Shown here piece by piece: positions 21,955 through 33,960 of a stretch of 64,000 nucleotides of DNA (positions within the stretch are counted from its first letter, which is position 1; each line of letters starts with the position of its first letter). The stretch lies in the NCBI GenBank assembly GCA_021442155.1, contig CM038215.1, positions 277,686,413 to 277,750,412 on the forward strand. The letters are read 5' to 3'. This DNA comes from Cymbidium sinense (taxonomy: Eukaryota; Streptophyta; Magnoliopsida; Asparagales; Orchidaceae). The notes under the pieces were generated by a model, which ran no database searches, had not been told where the DNA came from, and saw only the letters and a program-made list of their open reading frames with translations. A program made the position numbers and the translations under genes.

Positions 21955-22279
21955 ATGGCCTCTCTGGCAAACGTGATGGTTGCGATTCAAGGGAAGAAAC
22001 CAAGCGGCACCGTTGACCTATAACAGCCACTCCATACATACCACTACTCGAGTTGAGGCACAATCCAGATGACTTCCAATCCGTTTACAAATGTGATCAA
22101 ACGAATTCTCCATTATCATTGGAGCCACGACCTTCTCCAATCATACTTTTGCCCTCCTTGTAGCATTTCCAAATCTCCTCCAATCCTTCCATATCAATTC
22201 ACTCTCCTTGTGGTTTGATGTGTTCCATCCTTAGGAAGGCTGTACATAATAGCCTTCATCTAGAAGGCTCGTTCTTTTA
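21955..22279 (+). pseudogene. BRO1-domain (ALIX-like) gene fragment (unit A)
   Basis: It starts at ATG in a purine-rich leader (GAGAGAGATGGCC) and reads like the N-terminus of plant BRO1-domain proteins. Landmarks are VMVAIQGKK, then the EAQS region, then HINSLSLWFDVF and LEKA before the join to xylulose kinase sequence at about 22,280. BRO1-domain proteins of the ALIX type act in endosomal sorting with ESCRT-III. Only about 105 residues of a ~370-residue domain remain, with several frameshifts. The leader from ~21,690 also looks like the source gene's 5' UTR. No intron is evident across the fragment. The better preserved copy is at 53,526. The match is from recognised motifs, not a search. 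Confidence 0.62.
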
Positions 22280-22890
22280 TCCACGGAATCACCAATATGG
22301 ATGGACACACCACTTCAGTGTAGAAATAGAGAGTTGTAGGAGGTGATTTAGAGTTGTCTAAACTTACTGGATTCTGTGCATATGAAAGATACACAAGACC
22401 CCAAATGCGAAAGTTATACGAGACAAAAAATGATATATATGATGATGCTGAGAGAATCTCTCTTTTTAGTTCCTTTATGGCCTCTCTTCTTATTGGAGGA
22501 TATGTTAGTATTGATGAGACTGATGTAGCAAGAATGAACTTGATGGACATTAAATAGTGTATCATCTAAAATTGTTTTGGAGGCCACAACACCATTTAGA
22601 AGAAAGCTTGGGAAGTTGGCACCACCTCATTCACTTGTGGATTGATATCTCCTTATTTTATTGAGGCGTTCCACTTCAAGAAGGACTTCTTGGTTATTGT
22701 GGTCGAGACACCCAAATAGTTTTGAGGTTTTACCAATACATGTGGTGATCTAGCAATAAGCCTTGGAACCGGTGATCTGTCTTGAATAACCAGAGCTAAA
22801 ACCACTAGAAGGACATGTTTTTCCAACCCTGTTGGCCCCAATGCTATATGGTTATGCTAGTTTATAAAAATGGATACTTAAGTAAGAGGT
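22280..22890 (+). pseudogene. Xylulose kinase (FGGY family) gene fragment (unit A)
   Basis: Directly follows the BRO1 fragment. Segments read in order: ESPIWMDTPLQC; LELSKLTGFCAYERYTRPQM; RISLFSSFMASLLIGGY; DETDVARMNLMDIK; KLGKLAPPHS; FHFKKD; GDLAISLGTGDL; and a MVMLVYKNG end. This order matches plant xylulose kinase, which phosphorylates D-xylulose to xylulose 5-phosphate. About 190 residues of a protein near 550 are covered, with several stops and frameshifts, so it is non-functional. No intron is visible in this span, which is compatible with a processed source or a large exon. Bases 22,283-22,715 are absent from unit B. Confidence 0.75.
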
Positions 22891-22929
22891 TAGCGGGATC
22901 ATAGAAAATTTCAACAATCAGTGATACAC

Positions 22930-23850
22930 ACACTTGTGCATGTAGAATTTTGGTAGGTGGTCATCGGCGGTGGACTTCTAAATTCATATGCTATTACATT
23001 CTACCGATCATTCATCATCAAATAGACTTGAAGCCTAGGGAGATAATAGGACAAATAGAAGTTAAATTTAACGTATGCATTTTATATATGAAAGCTTGGG
23101 ATGCAAGGAGGAAAGCTATAGGAACTATTTTTAGTAGTTGGGAGGAATCATAGCATTCACCATATAAGCTGATGAATGATATTTGTTATGCTATGAGGAG
23201 TTCAATATATCGAATATAATATAATAGCACAAACTATTTTCAACGATTATTTTACAATGAATATGCATGACATTAGGAATGTGAAGCAAGAAGTATATGA
23301 TTGGTTGATCACGAGATATCACTAGGTGGACTTTGTTATAGGATACTAGAATTTGATATGGGTTAATGACACCTAACAGTAGAATGATTTAATGGAGTCC
23401 TTCATCGAGAGGCCTACCCATATAAGCTTTGACTTGTTCAATTTATTACAACATTGTATCACTATTTCTTAGGCGATACATGTAGAAAAGCGATTATGTC
23501 AAATGAGTCACCCATCACTTTGTGAATTAGATATACCTTGCAAAGATTTGAGAGTGGTGAGGAGGCTTTGTTCAAACTTGTATTAACTTCCATAAGTATG
23601 AAGTATTTGACTTTTGCTTTGATCATTTTTGTAGACCTACATCAGATAGGAGTTGTGCATGTAGTGGTAAGCGCAAGCATACCATATACCATGTGCACAC
23701 ATCATAGCTATATTATGTCTAAACAAGATCACCTCCCATATGTTTCATAGCATTACTGAAAGGCCTTTGAACACATATCGAGTTTCACATCATTCTGAGC
23801 GATCTACATGTCCCAATTTGATACCGGTTATGGAATCATTGAGCTTACAA
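22930..23850 (+). pseudogene. MULE transposase relic 1 (unit A)
   Basis: Begins with a HTCAC-like segment and then LKPREIIGQIEVKF, MKAWDARRKAIGTIF and SWEES. These are typical of the N-terminal region of Mutator-like transposases just before the catalytic domain. The DDE core is deleted. Sequence resumes with EVYDWLI and NDLMESFIE-like blocks, then a C-terminal SWIM zinc finger trace at 23,655-23,710 (CACSGKRKHTIY with a following CTHH). Numerous stops make it inactive. It lies immediately after the BRO1/xylulokinase chimera, which fits gene-fragment capture by a MULE. Copy: 54,100-55,030. Confidence 0.75.
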
Positions 23851-25690
23851 CACCAAATTTTAGACATGTAGGCCAGTAAAGGTTCACAAACATAATTGAT
23901 GAATGGTAACATAAAGTAATCAATATGCAAACATGTAGTTTATTGTTTAAATTACCCATTATCACTTTTAGTCTTTTAGTAAATTGAGTTTTTAACTTAG
24001 TATTATGTTCACTTCTTACTTTAGATTAGATCTAATCACTATGAGAGAAGAAAGAGACTTTACTCTTTGTCCATAACCTAAGTTGATTTCCAAGATGATT
24101 ACTATTGCTTTAAATTTCTAAATAGACCATTTATAAATTTTTATTTTAGCCTAAGTAGATTAATCTTAATGAATCTTATCCACATGAAAGGCATCTTAAG
24201 ACCCATGAAATTAAGCCACCATAACATGAGTAATACTCAAATACTTTCTTTCATTATCAATAACATTCATTCTTATTTTTTAGCTTATTCAATATTTGAT
24301 TTAGTATATATATACATGTAATGTACTCATATTTTTACACACTTAATGAATGTTGATGCATGAATTTAATAGAAAAGAGGTTTCATCTCATATTTAAGCA
24401 TATGCAAACATGTATATGAAATTTAATCAAGTATGTTATTGTTAAATCTTAGATTATTTAAAACCATTTTGCTACTTAAAGTCTCAGATTCTAATGTTCA
24501 TGTTATATACTTTAATTCAAATACACATGAACATATACATAAACAAGAAATTAAATCATGAAAAGGGTTCTAATAAATATCTTTTACTTATGAAAAGCTT
24601 AATGGCAAATAGAGGATTTCACTTTATATTCTAATATATACATGCACATAAATTAAATTAAGCAAGTTATTGTTAAACCATGAAAGTGAGATTATCTAAT
24701 TTGGGGCTACCAAAATTTTCCTATGTTTAGATAATATACTTGTCAATTCAAATACATGAATACATAAGTATAAATATTGAATAAAATTATCAATTGGCAT
24801 CTTTTTTATTACAAGTAAATAAACATTTCATTTTCACATAATTAGTTATTTATAATAAGCATTGATTTAAAATTCATAATTAACAAATAGTTTCAAAATA
24901 GCTTAAGATTTACTAATGATAATAGCCACACCATATGATAATATTTGTCTAATTCATGCAATTTAAATGCAATCATATTCTCTTAACTTTTAAACATAAA
25001 TACATTAAGCACATGACATGTACATTTATACTAATTGAAGGAAGTAATTGAATACCATCACACAACATGCTTGATTTCATTAGAACCTAAGGACAATCAA
25101 GTTAGATAAATATCTCTTAAATCTAATCAAAGTTTATTTAATGTTTAACTTTAATATTTAAGTTGTTGAAACTTAAATACAAGAAATAATAGTTAGTGTT
25201 CAACCCATATCCATGTTTGTTTGTTAATAAATTTAAACAAAATTTAAGTGGCTTTTATGAATTAATTAATTTTGGCCTAATAATTCATTTAATTACCCTA
25301 TAAAAAATCTCTTAATTTAATTAATTATTAAGCAAGAGCTCACAGATCATGATGATATGCTTGAAAATAAAATTTGCAATATCTAAGAATTCTAATGCAA
25401 TTAAGCTCATGTTTAATAAATATAAATTAAGAAGATTAAGCTAATTACTTTTATAATTCCCCACACTAATGAAGAATCATAATTTTATTGAAAATCCTTA
25501 TACTAACTAAGCACATAAATCTGATTTTATAGATTTTGATTTAGTATTTAACTTTAGAGTTAATTTGATATGATGTTTTGAAACAACATTCAAGAATAAT
25601 TTAGTTTGTTATTTTAGGTATCAAAGTAATTCTCATTTTCCCCTCTTTTTTTTATTCAAACTCTTCTACATTATTTTACCCTCTTTTTTA
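23851..25690. other. AT-rich sequence with diverged ~240-bp direct repeats
   Basis: No coding sequence. Around 24,370-24,800 two units share GTTATTGTTAAA, GAGATTAT, GGGGCTAC and TATACTTGTCAATTCAAAT in the same order. Unit B preserves them better (55,560-56,010), each with a GCCTCGTATTCCCG motif. It could be the internal or untranslated part of an unrecognised retroelement. Confidence 0.5.
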
Positions 25691-26309
25691 TTGAACTCTT
25701 CTACTTTCATTTCTCTTATTCTTTGAAAGCAACCCACTCACTACCTCTTTAATTTCTATAAATAAGGCCAAGAGTCTCCTATTCTATTCTATTTGTTTAA
25801 AGGGTTAGTTATATTTGATGCTTAAAACTTTGTGGGCTTTCAACTATGATAAATTTTGTAAGTGCTTTCACACTTATTTTTTATTTTATTTACTTTTATG
25901 TTTGGATGTTATTTACTTTTCCCCTTTTGTTTGACCCTTTAGCTTAAAATTAGCTGCAGTTTTTCTTAGCGTTCTAAGTTAGTTTACACTCATTTTTCTA
26001 AGTCAAAAATTTGGTGAATTTTAGCACCTCATCATCTTGTGATGGGTGTTGGCTTACTCTAATCTTGAGATATCAGCGGTGTCTTAGTGACACCACATAG
26101 TTTTCATCTGTCGCCTCTTGAGCACAGACCTTCAAACGAAAGAAGACATACAATGCAATATATATTCATCTTTTTTTTTCTAAGTCTAGAATTACTTTTG
26201 CATTTCATCTAGGAGCGACATCTAAGTGTTGGCTTACTTACACCCTTATGTGGCGGTGTCTTGTAACACAATTGTTTTCATCTTGTATCTTGAGCACAAG
26301 AGACCTTCA

Positions 26310-26344
<35 letters not shown>

Positions 26345-26610
26345 TCATAGAGACACACATGTTGATGCATTTTCTGTAATATGACAAAGGAGGTTAGGTA
26401 TACAATTGGGAATGTAAATAAAGGCATGCGTGAAACCAAAAAAGAATTAATCTTGATGATGTTCTTCCCGATTTGCGAAGCAAGGTTGGATAGGCTATGA
26501 AGAATCTTAAAGAAGGAAGAATTCACCTCTTGATGATGTTCTTCCCTCGGTTTGCGGCACAGTGAAAACGGGAAGGCTAAAATGAGAGTGCAAATTGAAA
26601 TAAGAATTTA
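25691..26610 (+). mobile_element. LTR-like promoter region with downstream duplications (unit A)
   Basis: CT-rich sequence leads to CTATAAATA at 25,756-25,764, then a pyrimidine-rich transcribed-like region, resembling U3/R of a plant LTR. Downstream, a ~180-bp unit is duplicated (GTGTTGGCTTACT at 26,046 and 26,226, each followed by CTTGAGCACA and GACCTTCAAAC). After an (AT)n tract (26,313-26,341), ~80-bp units carry TTCACCTCTTGATGATGTTC and GGGAAGGCTAA. Element ends were not found, so the LTR call is tentative. Confidence 0.4.
26313..26341. repeat. (AT)n microsatellite
   Basis: A short AT run between the duplicated ~180-bp units and the ~80-bp units. It is interrupted in unit B at about 59,026. 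Confidence 0.9.
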
Positions 26611-27520
26611 TCTTTCTTTGGGACTTTGGATTGACATTTTAAACTAGCTTGACACTATGAGTTATTCTTCTCCATGAAGCTCTTCTGCATAGTTTGATAC
26701 AAAAATAACATACTTATGGGTTTTCTTTTACCATTATTTATTTTAAGATATGAGTGATGCAATATTTGGTTACTTGATGTTCAAAAACATGTTCTAGCAA
26801 ATGAGATATTTGGTAATAATGTGTTGTAGTCATCTCAAACTTCAAAAGGTTTAAATGGTAAGATTAAATTTTGTGGAAATAAAACATTTAGATAAACATT
26901 TTGTAATTCTTAATATAAAATATATAATATTTTTGGAAATACATCATATATATTTGATAGAGTGCTTAATAAATTGAATATGGCTTATTTTATTATAAAC
27001 TAATTCATATAGTTCTCACCAAATATAAATTAGTCAACAAATTGAGAAGCAAAGTATCCCATTATAGCTTAAATATTTTATGAGTAGTATTTTATTAGTA
27101 TTTAGTAGAAATTATGATTGTCAAGATATGTAAAAGTGCATTTGATCATCATATATGTTAATTTTGTAGGAATCAATGGATTCCAATACTTGTAGAAGAA
27201 TTTCCCTTTACCATTTGATTAATTATCATTTCAAATTTGCAAAATTTTGATTTGAAGATGATTGAAAAATTCAACTTTTTGAATGGATTTAATGGCCAAT
27301 CAAGATAAATATTTGTCTAAAATATTTAAATATAGAGGATATTGAACTTAGGTTAAGAATCAAGTGCAGAGGAAAATACAATGTTGGGAAGCAAAGTACT
27401 ATTAAGTTTCAAAAAGATATCATATGTTTAGATGTGTTGAAGAAAGAGATTGAAGCATTTTGTTGGCTTAGGGAAAATTTTTTAGTTATATTACCACATA
27501 TTTGGAACATCAACAAAAGA
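26611..27520. other. AT-rich sequence upstream of MULE relic 2
   Basis: No protein similarity recognised. Conserved in unit B at 59,400-60,310 with few differences. Confidence 0.45.
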
Positions 27521-27835
27521 CTATATGTCTATCACTAATGTTGTAGAAGTGATGCAAATGACTACAAAGTCCAATGGAAGTGAGGGTGTTGAGATAGTAG
27601 TCATAACACAAGATGATAAAGAAGCTACTATATGTTGATAAGGTCAATAAGTTAGGGAGGGTAGAACATGTAAGACACTATATGTCTATCACTAATGATG
27701 TAGAAGTGATGCAAATGACTACAAAGTGCAATGGAAGTGAGGGTCGAGTTAGTAGTCAAAACACAATATGATAAAGAAGCAACTATATGTTGATAAGGTC
27801 AATAAGTTAGGGAGGGTAGTAACATGTAAGACAAT
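27521..27835 (+). repeat. Two tandem 157-bp repeats (unit A)
   Basis: CTATATGTCTATCACTAATG begins at 27,521 and again at 27,678; the two units match almost throughout and both contain GGTCAATAAGTTAGGGAGGG. Unit B has the same pair at 60,311-60,625. The duplication therefore predates the unit duplication. Confidence 0.85.
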
Positions 27836-28299
27836 TATCATTCAAGATCTGTAATAGCAGATTTCTAATTACCCAAGTTGGATTTGCTGAAGACTTAGGG
27901 TCTATTTAGGAAGTTGTAGCATTGAAATATAGTGGTTGAGTTGTTATAAAGAACTTACTATTTAAGAAATTGTGATGGATATTACATTTTTTATTTAAAA
28001 AAATTAGACCATATACTTTGCCACACTCTACTAGGTTAGGTTAGAAAATGCATTTTTCCACTACGTTTCTTTAAAATGCAGACTACGTTTCTTAAATGAC
28101 ATTTGCAATGCGATGCAAAACACATCACCACTTCAAAAGCTTCATTAGGTGAAACTCGTGATGCTTAAAGCTTCAACAAGCTCGAGATCTAATGATATTA
28201 TGAAGAACTTTGGTGTGAAGAATCAATCTAGTAATAAATCTCAAGTCATTGATATTTATTTTTTATGGACATCCTTAGAGAGTACGAGAAATATAATGT

Positions 28300-29560
28300 G
28301 CAAATGGTGAATCTTTTGAGGTGCATAAATTAGAGCATACACATTTATGCTAACGTGTAAATAAAGCAAGTAACAAACAAGCAACTTCTTCATGAGTAAC
28401 TCAACAAATTGAAGAAATTATGAAAATAAATCTTGACATCTCTCCAAGGTAGATAAAAAAAAACTTAATTTGTATTGGTTATCTCTAAAATACATAAAGT
28501 TATGGCGATCAATGAAACAACCTCACAAGATCATTTTTGGATTGATTAATGATAATTATAGATATGTACCAACATTTCAAGCATAACTTACCAATAACAA
28601 CCCAAACTCGCAATATTTATTTACTTTAAGCATGCATGATTCACCTTTTATGCAGTTCCATGTTTGCTTCATGGTTTTCATCGATGGTTTCTTAGTAGGT
28701 TGTAGACATTTAATTGGTCTTGATGATTGTCATTTGAAGCCAAAGTACTTGGGTGTTTTATTATATATAAATTAATTGGATAGTAATATAGGACTATTCA
28801 CACTAGCAATTCTACTTGTTAAATTTAAGTCAAAAAAAATCCTAGCAATAGTTTTTGGAAAATTTGGAAAAATCAATTGGCTTTGGGGTGCATCATTTAG
28901 AATTTATATCAAATATGGAGAAGGGCTTGGAGATGAAATCAAACTACTATTTCCAGATGCAAAGCACAAGTTTTATTTATGTCACCTATGGAAGAACTTG
29001 GAAATGTTCTTTCATTGTAGTGAGTCACATCATTCAAACCTTAGTGTGGTCAACAACTAATGCACACACTAATCATGAATTTGATTGTAGGATGTCTGAG
29101 TTATAGAATAATGTGTGCACATGTTCATTCTTACTTGTTAACTTTATTTTATAATTAGTGAAGGAGTAAATTTTTTGTCTTAGATTAAAAATTATTATAA
29201 TACAAATAACATGGCAAAATCATTTAATTCATGGATTAGAGAAGCAAGGTGCAAGCTTGTGGTTGATTTGATTGATATGAATAGAGCAGTACTTATGGAA
29301 CAAAGAGTAGAAAGAAAGTTAAATTATTTTACATGAAATGAGGAGCTAGTGGCATATGTAGAGAATTACTTAAACGAAATAACTACTAGAAAAGAGAAAT
29401 TTATTATACAAATCAATACCACATAAGGCTGACATTGAAGGGTGCTATGAAAGACATGAAGTTAATATAAAAAGTAGATATAATTGCTTTAGAGTGTGAC
29501 AAGTAATTATCCTATCAATGCATTCACAATCTTTTATTAGAACCAAAGAGTACTCATGGT
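28300..29560 (+). pseudogene. MULE transposase relic 2 (unit A)
   Basis: This copy retains the catalytic region missing from relic 1. Read in order: QQIEEIMKIN (N-terminal), YRYVPTFQA, GCRHLIGLDDCHLK with the first catalytic Asp at about 28,719-28,733, then YLGVLL. Next comes ISNMEKGL, where the family usually has Asp but here shows Asn, then LFPDAKHKFYLCHLWKNLE with the C-x2-H pair. After a gap comes FNSWIREARCKLVVDL at about 29,230, and a degenerate SWIM-like C..CIH near 29,490-29,535. Stops and frameshifts break the frame throughout. The longest open pieces are 28,776-29,060 and 28,855-29,106. Copy: 61,040-62,300. Confidence 0.85.
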
Positions 29561-30539
29561 GGCATACTTATGTTGATGATAGTTAATATGTTGTTAGGTT
29601 GATGATATGTATAACATTATTTAATATTTCTTTAATAGATATTAATATTTTTAATTTGCTTTAGGTAAAAAAGGTATATGAAAGTTTCTACTTTTTTTTC
29701 AAGAAAGGGTCAACGGAGCATAGTCGATGATGACATTTTTTGTTGGAATACCTAATAGTTCGAGGCTTAGTAGAAGTCCTAAAAAAGATGCATAAAAACT
29801 TTTCTAGATAACAATGCCAACAAAAAAAGTAAAAATATTTATAAAAGTGATCGTTGACATCACAAAATAACTTGCAAAAGCCCATAAGGCTCGGCAAAGT
29901 CAGAACTATTGAGTTTTTATGCCACATGTTACTCTAATAAACAAGCTACAACTGAATTTAGAGTGAAATTGACTATTAGAAGGAAAGAAAGTAAGGTCGA
30001 CAAGTCATGTGGTGGTAGATGAGCATTAAAGCGTGATATTTTCTCAAATATTTTATTTTATATTTTATATAAGAATTGTTTCATATAGCAATTTTTTGTT
30101 TTTATTGCTCATATAACAACTATCAAGGCATGTGCTAACGAGACAACTATAATTTACATCAACTATAATTTTTTGCAAGAATCAACTCTTATTTTACATA
30201 AACTCTTATTGCAAGAGCCTCTCACCTTCAAGTGCACAAATTGCTTCCAACCGCATTTGAAAACCTCAACTATTTATGCAAGCAATTCTGAGCAAAGCCT
30301 TGTTGAAACCTTGCACTTAATTCAATTTGGTTTTTACTAAAATTGATTTATAAGAAGTGTGCAGTGCAAGGCCATACCATGCACTGCAGAGCATTACGAT
30401 TTTATGCAGCAGCAACTACTCTTATTTATAATCAGTGTGCAATGATATGAAGAAACCAGGAAGCATTAAGATTTTTGATTGCATCAAAAACCAGCAAAAG
30501 CTTGTTATGGTGGAGGACTCACAAGGTGATGAGACTCAT
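29561..30539. other. MULE downstream sequence and copia 5' flank
   Basis: Traces such as STEHSR and GRPKKDA-like residues near 29,700-29,790 may be the decayed MULE C-terminus. The rest is non-coding. It includes an imperfect inverted pair ATATAGCAATTTTTT / ATTGCTCATATAA near 30,080-30,117. The last ~100 bp recur at 63,185-63,287 beside the solo LTR. The minus-strand ORF at 29,688-29,927 has no support. Confidence 0.4.
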
Positions 30540-30551
30540 TATTACGGATAA

Positions 30552-30625
<74 letters not shown>

Positions 30626-31160
30626 ATAATAACATTATTCTTAATGTTATTATTCTAAACATTATTATAATATAAATATTAGTTGTGTAACTTGTAACAT
30701 AAATTAAATAAATACAAATAAATTAATTCATAACTTAAAATAATAGCTAGTAACGACTATAAATTATATTTAGGTGATTTAATATTGATCTCTCATCTTT
30801 CACTTATAAATAGATGATAATGTGAGCTTGAATGGCATGACAAAATCTGAATATTCTCTCTTCCTTTCTCCATTCACAATTTTTCTTGTCATTCTCTTCA
30901 TTTCATTTTTGGGCAACAAGAGACGTGATTAGTTTGAAGTTTTGATCATGGTGGTGCATGCACGATCAAGGCAAGGGGATGAGTTTTATCTCACAAGTAG
31001 AAAGAGAGCCACAATTTGGTGCACCCGGCATCTACTAAGGATAGTGTCATCGGCATGCCTCCCTCCGGGGCAATTACAATCTCATTACTTTTATTTTTAT
31101 TTGCTTTGTTATGTTAAGTTTATTTCTTAATTGCCAATTTATTTTCTTATAGTTCTAACA
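30540..31160 (+). mobile_element. Copia 5' LTR (junction A/B)
   Basis: The same LTR as at 2104-2731, with (AT)n at 30,555-30,622, a TATA box (TATAAATAG near 30,814), and an end at TTCTAACA. The next bases (ATCTTAAAG) differ from the flank found after the other LTRs, which identifies this as the 5' copy bordering the internal region. No clear tRNA-complementary primer site was recognised after it. Confidence 0.82.
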
Positions 31161-32480
31161 ATCTTAAAGTAGATCAATATATTTTCTTAATTTTAATTAT
31201 TTTCATCAATTCAAAAAATATGTCTACACAAATATCACTTTGTCATGATGATGTTAAGTTGAAAAATTTATAGGAACACACTTTAAAAGATGGCAAAAGA
31301 AAATTGTATATTGGTTGACATGTTTAGGATTAATTCGTATATATAATCCTCCTTCATCCGATCCTAATTGAAAGAGAAAATAATTCTATTTTCAATAAAG
31401 GGTTAGAAAAAGGAAAATCTCACAAGAAATTAATTTTCTTTATCTTGGGTGCATTATTAGTGTTCTTTCATCGACTTTATGACATGTTTTGTACATCAAC
31501 ATCTTCTTTTAAGCTTTGGAAAGCACTTGAATCAAAATATGAAAATAAAGGCGTGGGTCTAGAAAATATTGATTGAATCATTCAATGGATAGAAAATGAT
31601 TGATTGAAGCACCGTATTAGATCAAGTAAATTAAATCCAAGATATTATTCATGATCTAAAAGAACTTGGCAACATCATGACGGAAGCATTTATAGTTGCA
31701 TCGATAATAGAAAAATTATCATAATCATGGAGTCAATTTGCACTAACACTTAGGCATAATAGAAATAAGATGTCTCTTAACGATCTTATTATTGCACTTA
31801 GAATAGAAAAAAAAACAAAAGAAAAGAGAAAACTCTCACTAAAATTGAATCTCAAACACATGTCAATAGACGGAAAAGAGTAATTTTAAACAAAAAAATT
31901 TTAAACCATTTAATAAAAGTTTAAGAAACAAATTTTACACTAGTCTAGCAATAAAAATAAAAAGCATAATGAGATTTAATGTTGGGTATGAGAGAACCAA
32001 CCATCTTGCAAAGGCTTGTTATTATCAGAAAGATAAGAGATCCAAAGAAAGTAATAAGACTTTTGAGCAAAATCGATCTCAACCATAAATTAATAAGATC
32101 ACTTCAAATGCCAATGATTCTCTTCCTTTGAGGATACGCTAAGAGGAAGTGTAAGCATGGGCAATGGAGCATTAGCTAGTGTGGTCGGAGAAGGAGATAT
32201 TGATCTAAAATTGACATCAGAAAATATTTAAAACTATATTCAGTTTTATATGTACCAAATATTAAGAGAATTTTAATTGGTGGTTCCTTTGCTTGTTCGA
32301 CATAGTTATTGTCAAGTTTTGAGTCAAATAAGGTTATTAATCAAAAGAATCTTCAATAGAAATTTGATAATAAATAATGATGATACTATTTTAACTAAGA
32401 ACAATGAGAAAAAATAAAAAAATAATAAAAGAATTAGAAAAGAGAAAATTTTAGGTGATGATTTTATTCTCTTTTAAAAA
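31161..32480 (+). pseudogene. Copia gag and truncated GAG-pre/protease region
   Basis: A gag-type segment begins near the ATG at 31,220: THFKRWQKKIVYWLTCLGLI, then FKLWKALESKYENK near 31,510. Next is a decayed zinc-knuckle region (RTNHLAKACYYQKDKRSKE, one Cys lost) near 31,995. After that, VVGEGDIDLKLTS and LYSVLYVPNIKRILIGGS near 32,185-32,285 belong to the domain before integrase. The integrase core is absent: coding traces jump to reverse transcriptase by about 32,500. There are many stops and frameshifts. The internal region, 31,161-34,523, is about 3.4 kb, shorter than a complete copia interior. Confidence 0.82.
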
Positions 32481-32502
32481 TATTTATTTTAGAAAATGAT
32501 TT

Positions 32503-33960
32503 TACTACTTTTGATGAAGCTATGAATTCTATAGATGCACCATTTTAAAGAAGCTATTAATAATGAAATAGATTCTATCATATCAAAATAAGACTTGAGT
32601 ACTTTGTGATTTACCTCCAAGTTGTAAAACTATTGAATGTAAATGATATTCAAAAAAAAAATTTAAAATTAGATGAATCTATAGATAAATATAAAGCAAG
32701 ATTATAAGCCAAATGATATATACAAAAAAAGTGGTGTTGACTATTTTGATTTTTATTCTCATTTCTAGAATTTTACAATTGCTTGCTTTTAGTATCTTCA
32801 GATATAATCTAGTTATACATCAAATGAATGTAAAATTGTATTTTTAAATGGCATTTAGATGAAGAATTTTATATTGATCAACCTGAAGGTTTTATAGTAA
32901 AGGTTAAGAAAATAAAGTTTGTAACTTAGTAAAATCTTTATATGGATTAAAACAAGCTCTAAACAATGACATGAAAAGTTTGATAAAATAGTATTGACAT
33001 ATGAATTTTTTATTAGTGAGTTTGATACATGTGTTTATATTAAAGTTGTTGATCATGATAATATTTTATGTCTTTATGTTGATGATATTTTAATTTTTGG
33101 TACAAATCTCAATATTATAAATAATATTAAAGAATTTTTATCAACTCAATTTAATATGAATGATTTAGGTGAAGCTAATGTAATACCAGGTATAAAGATT
33201 TATAGAAATACAAATAACATTTCTATTACTCAATCACATTATATTCAAAAACATCTTAAAAAAACTAATTTTCAAGATGTGAGTCCCAAGCGGTCCATAT
33301 AACTCTAGCATACATCTTATAAATAATTTAGGTGATAGTGTATCGAATTAAAATATTCTCAAATAATTGTCTTATGCATCTAGCAAATTATTCTCGACCT
33401 GATATTGCTTATGTTGTAGGAAAATTGAGTAGATATACTAGTAATCTAATGAAACTCATTGGAAAGCACTAGAAAGAATTTTAAATATTTAAAAGGTACA
33501 ATAAACTATTGCATTCATTATAGTGGTTTTTTATAGTATTAGAAGGTTATTGTGATGCTAGTTGGATTGACACTAGTGAAAAAAGCTACTAGTGGTTATG
33601 TCTTCACATTTGTGGTGGTGCAATATCATGGAAATCTACTAAACAAAAATTAATCTCTAGATCAACTATAAGCGAATTTATAGCACTTAGTCTTACTTCA
33701 AGTCATGGCTTAAAAGTTTATTATTTTGTTTACCTTGTATTAAAACATATACCTTTATTTTAATAAATAGTGATAATTACTATAGCAAAAGCAAAAGTGT
33801 AAAATATAATGATAAAAAAAATATAAGAATAAGGCATGAGTCTTTATATGAATTATATAAAGAGGTGTTGTTACTTACCATTTTATTTGTTCAGAAAATA
33901 TTGTAGATCCATTATAAAGCTTGCAAAGACTTCTATATTGAGATCATTATTATAAGGGAT
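32503..33960 (+). pseudogene. Ty1/copia pol remnant, reverse transcriptase and RNase H (unit B)
   Basis: Matches 1-1500 collinearly. YVDD lies inside the open stretch 32,994-33,302. The TGA and TAA stops at conserved Trp and Gln sites upstream are the same as in unit A, so both descend from one dead element. In addition it lacks many short C/G-containing pieces present in unit A, for example around the GYCDASW block near 33,545 and the KAEF block (here TATAAGCGAATT). RNase H is unreadable in one frame. Confidence 0.92.

Noticed and set aside
29990..30120. Terminal inverted repeat for MULE relic 2 paired with about 26,880-26,950
   Set aside because: Both stretches are AT-rich and share only AATATTTTATATT/AAGAATT-type words; this could be chance, so no boundary was called.
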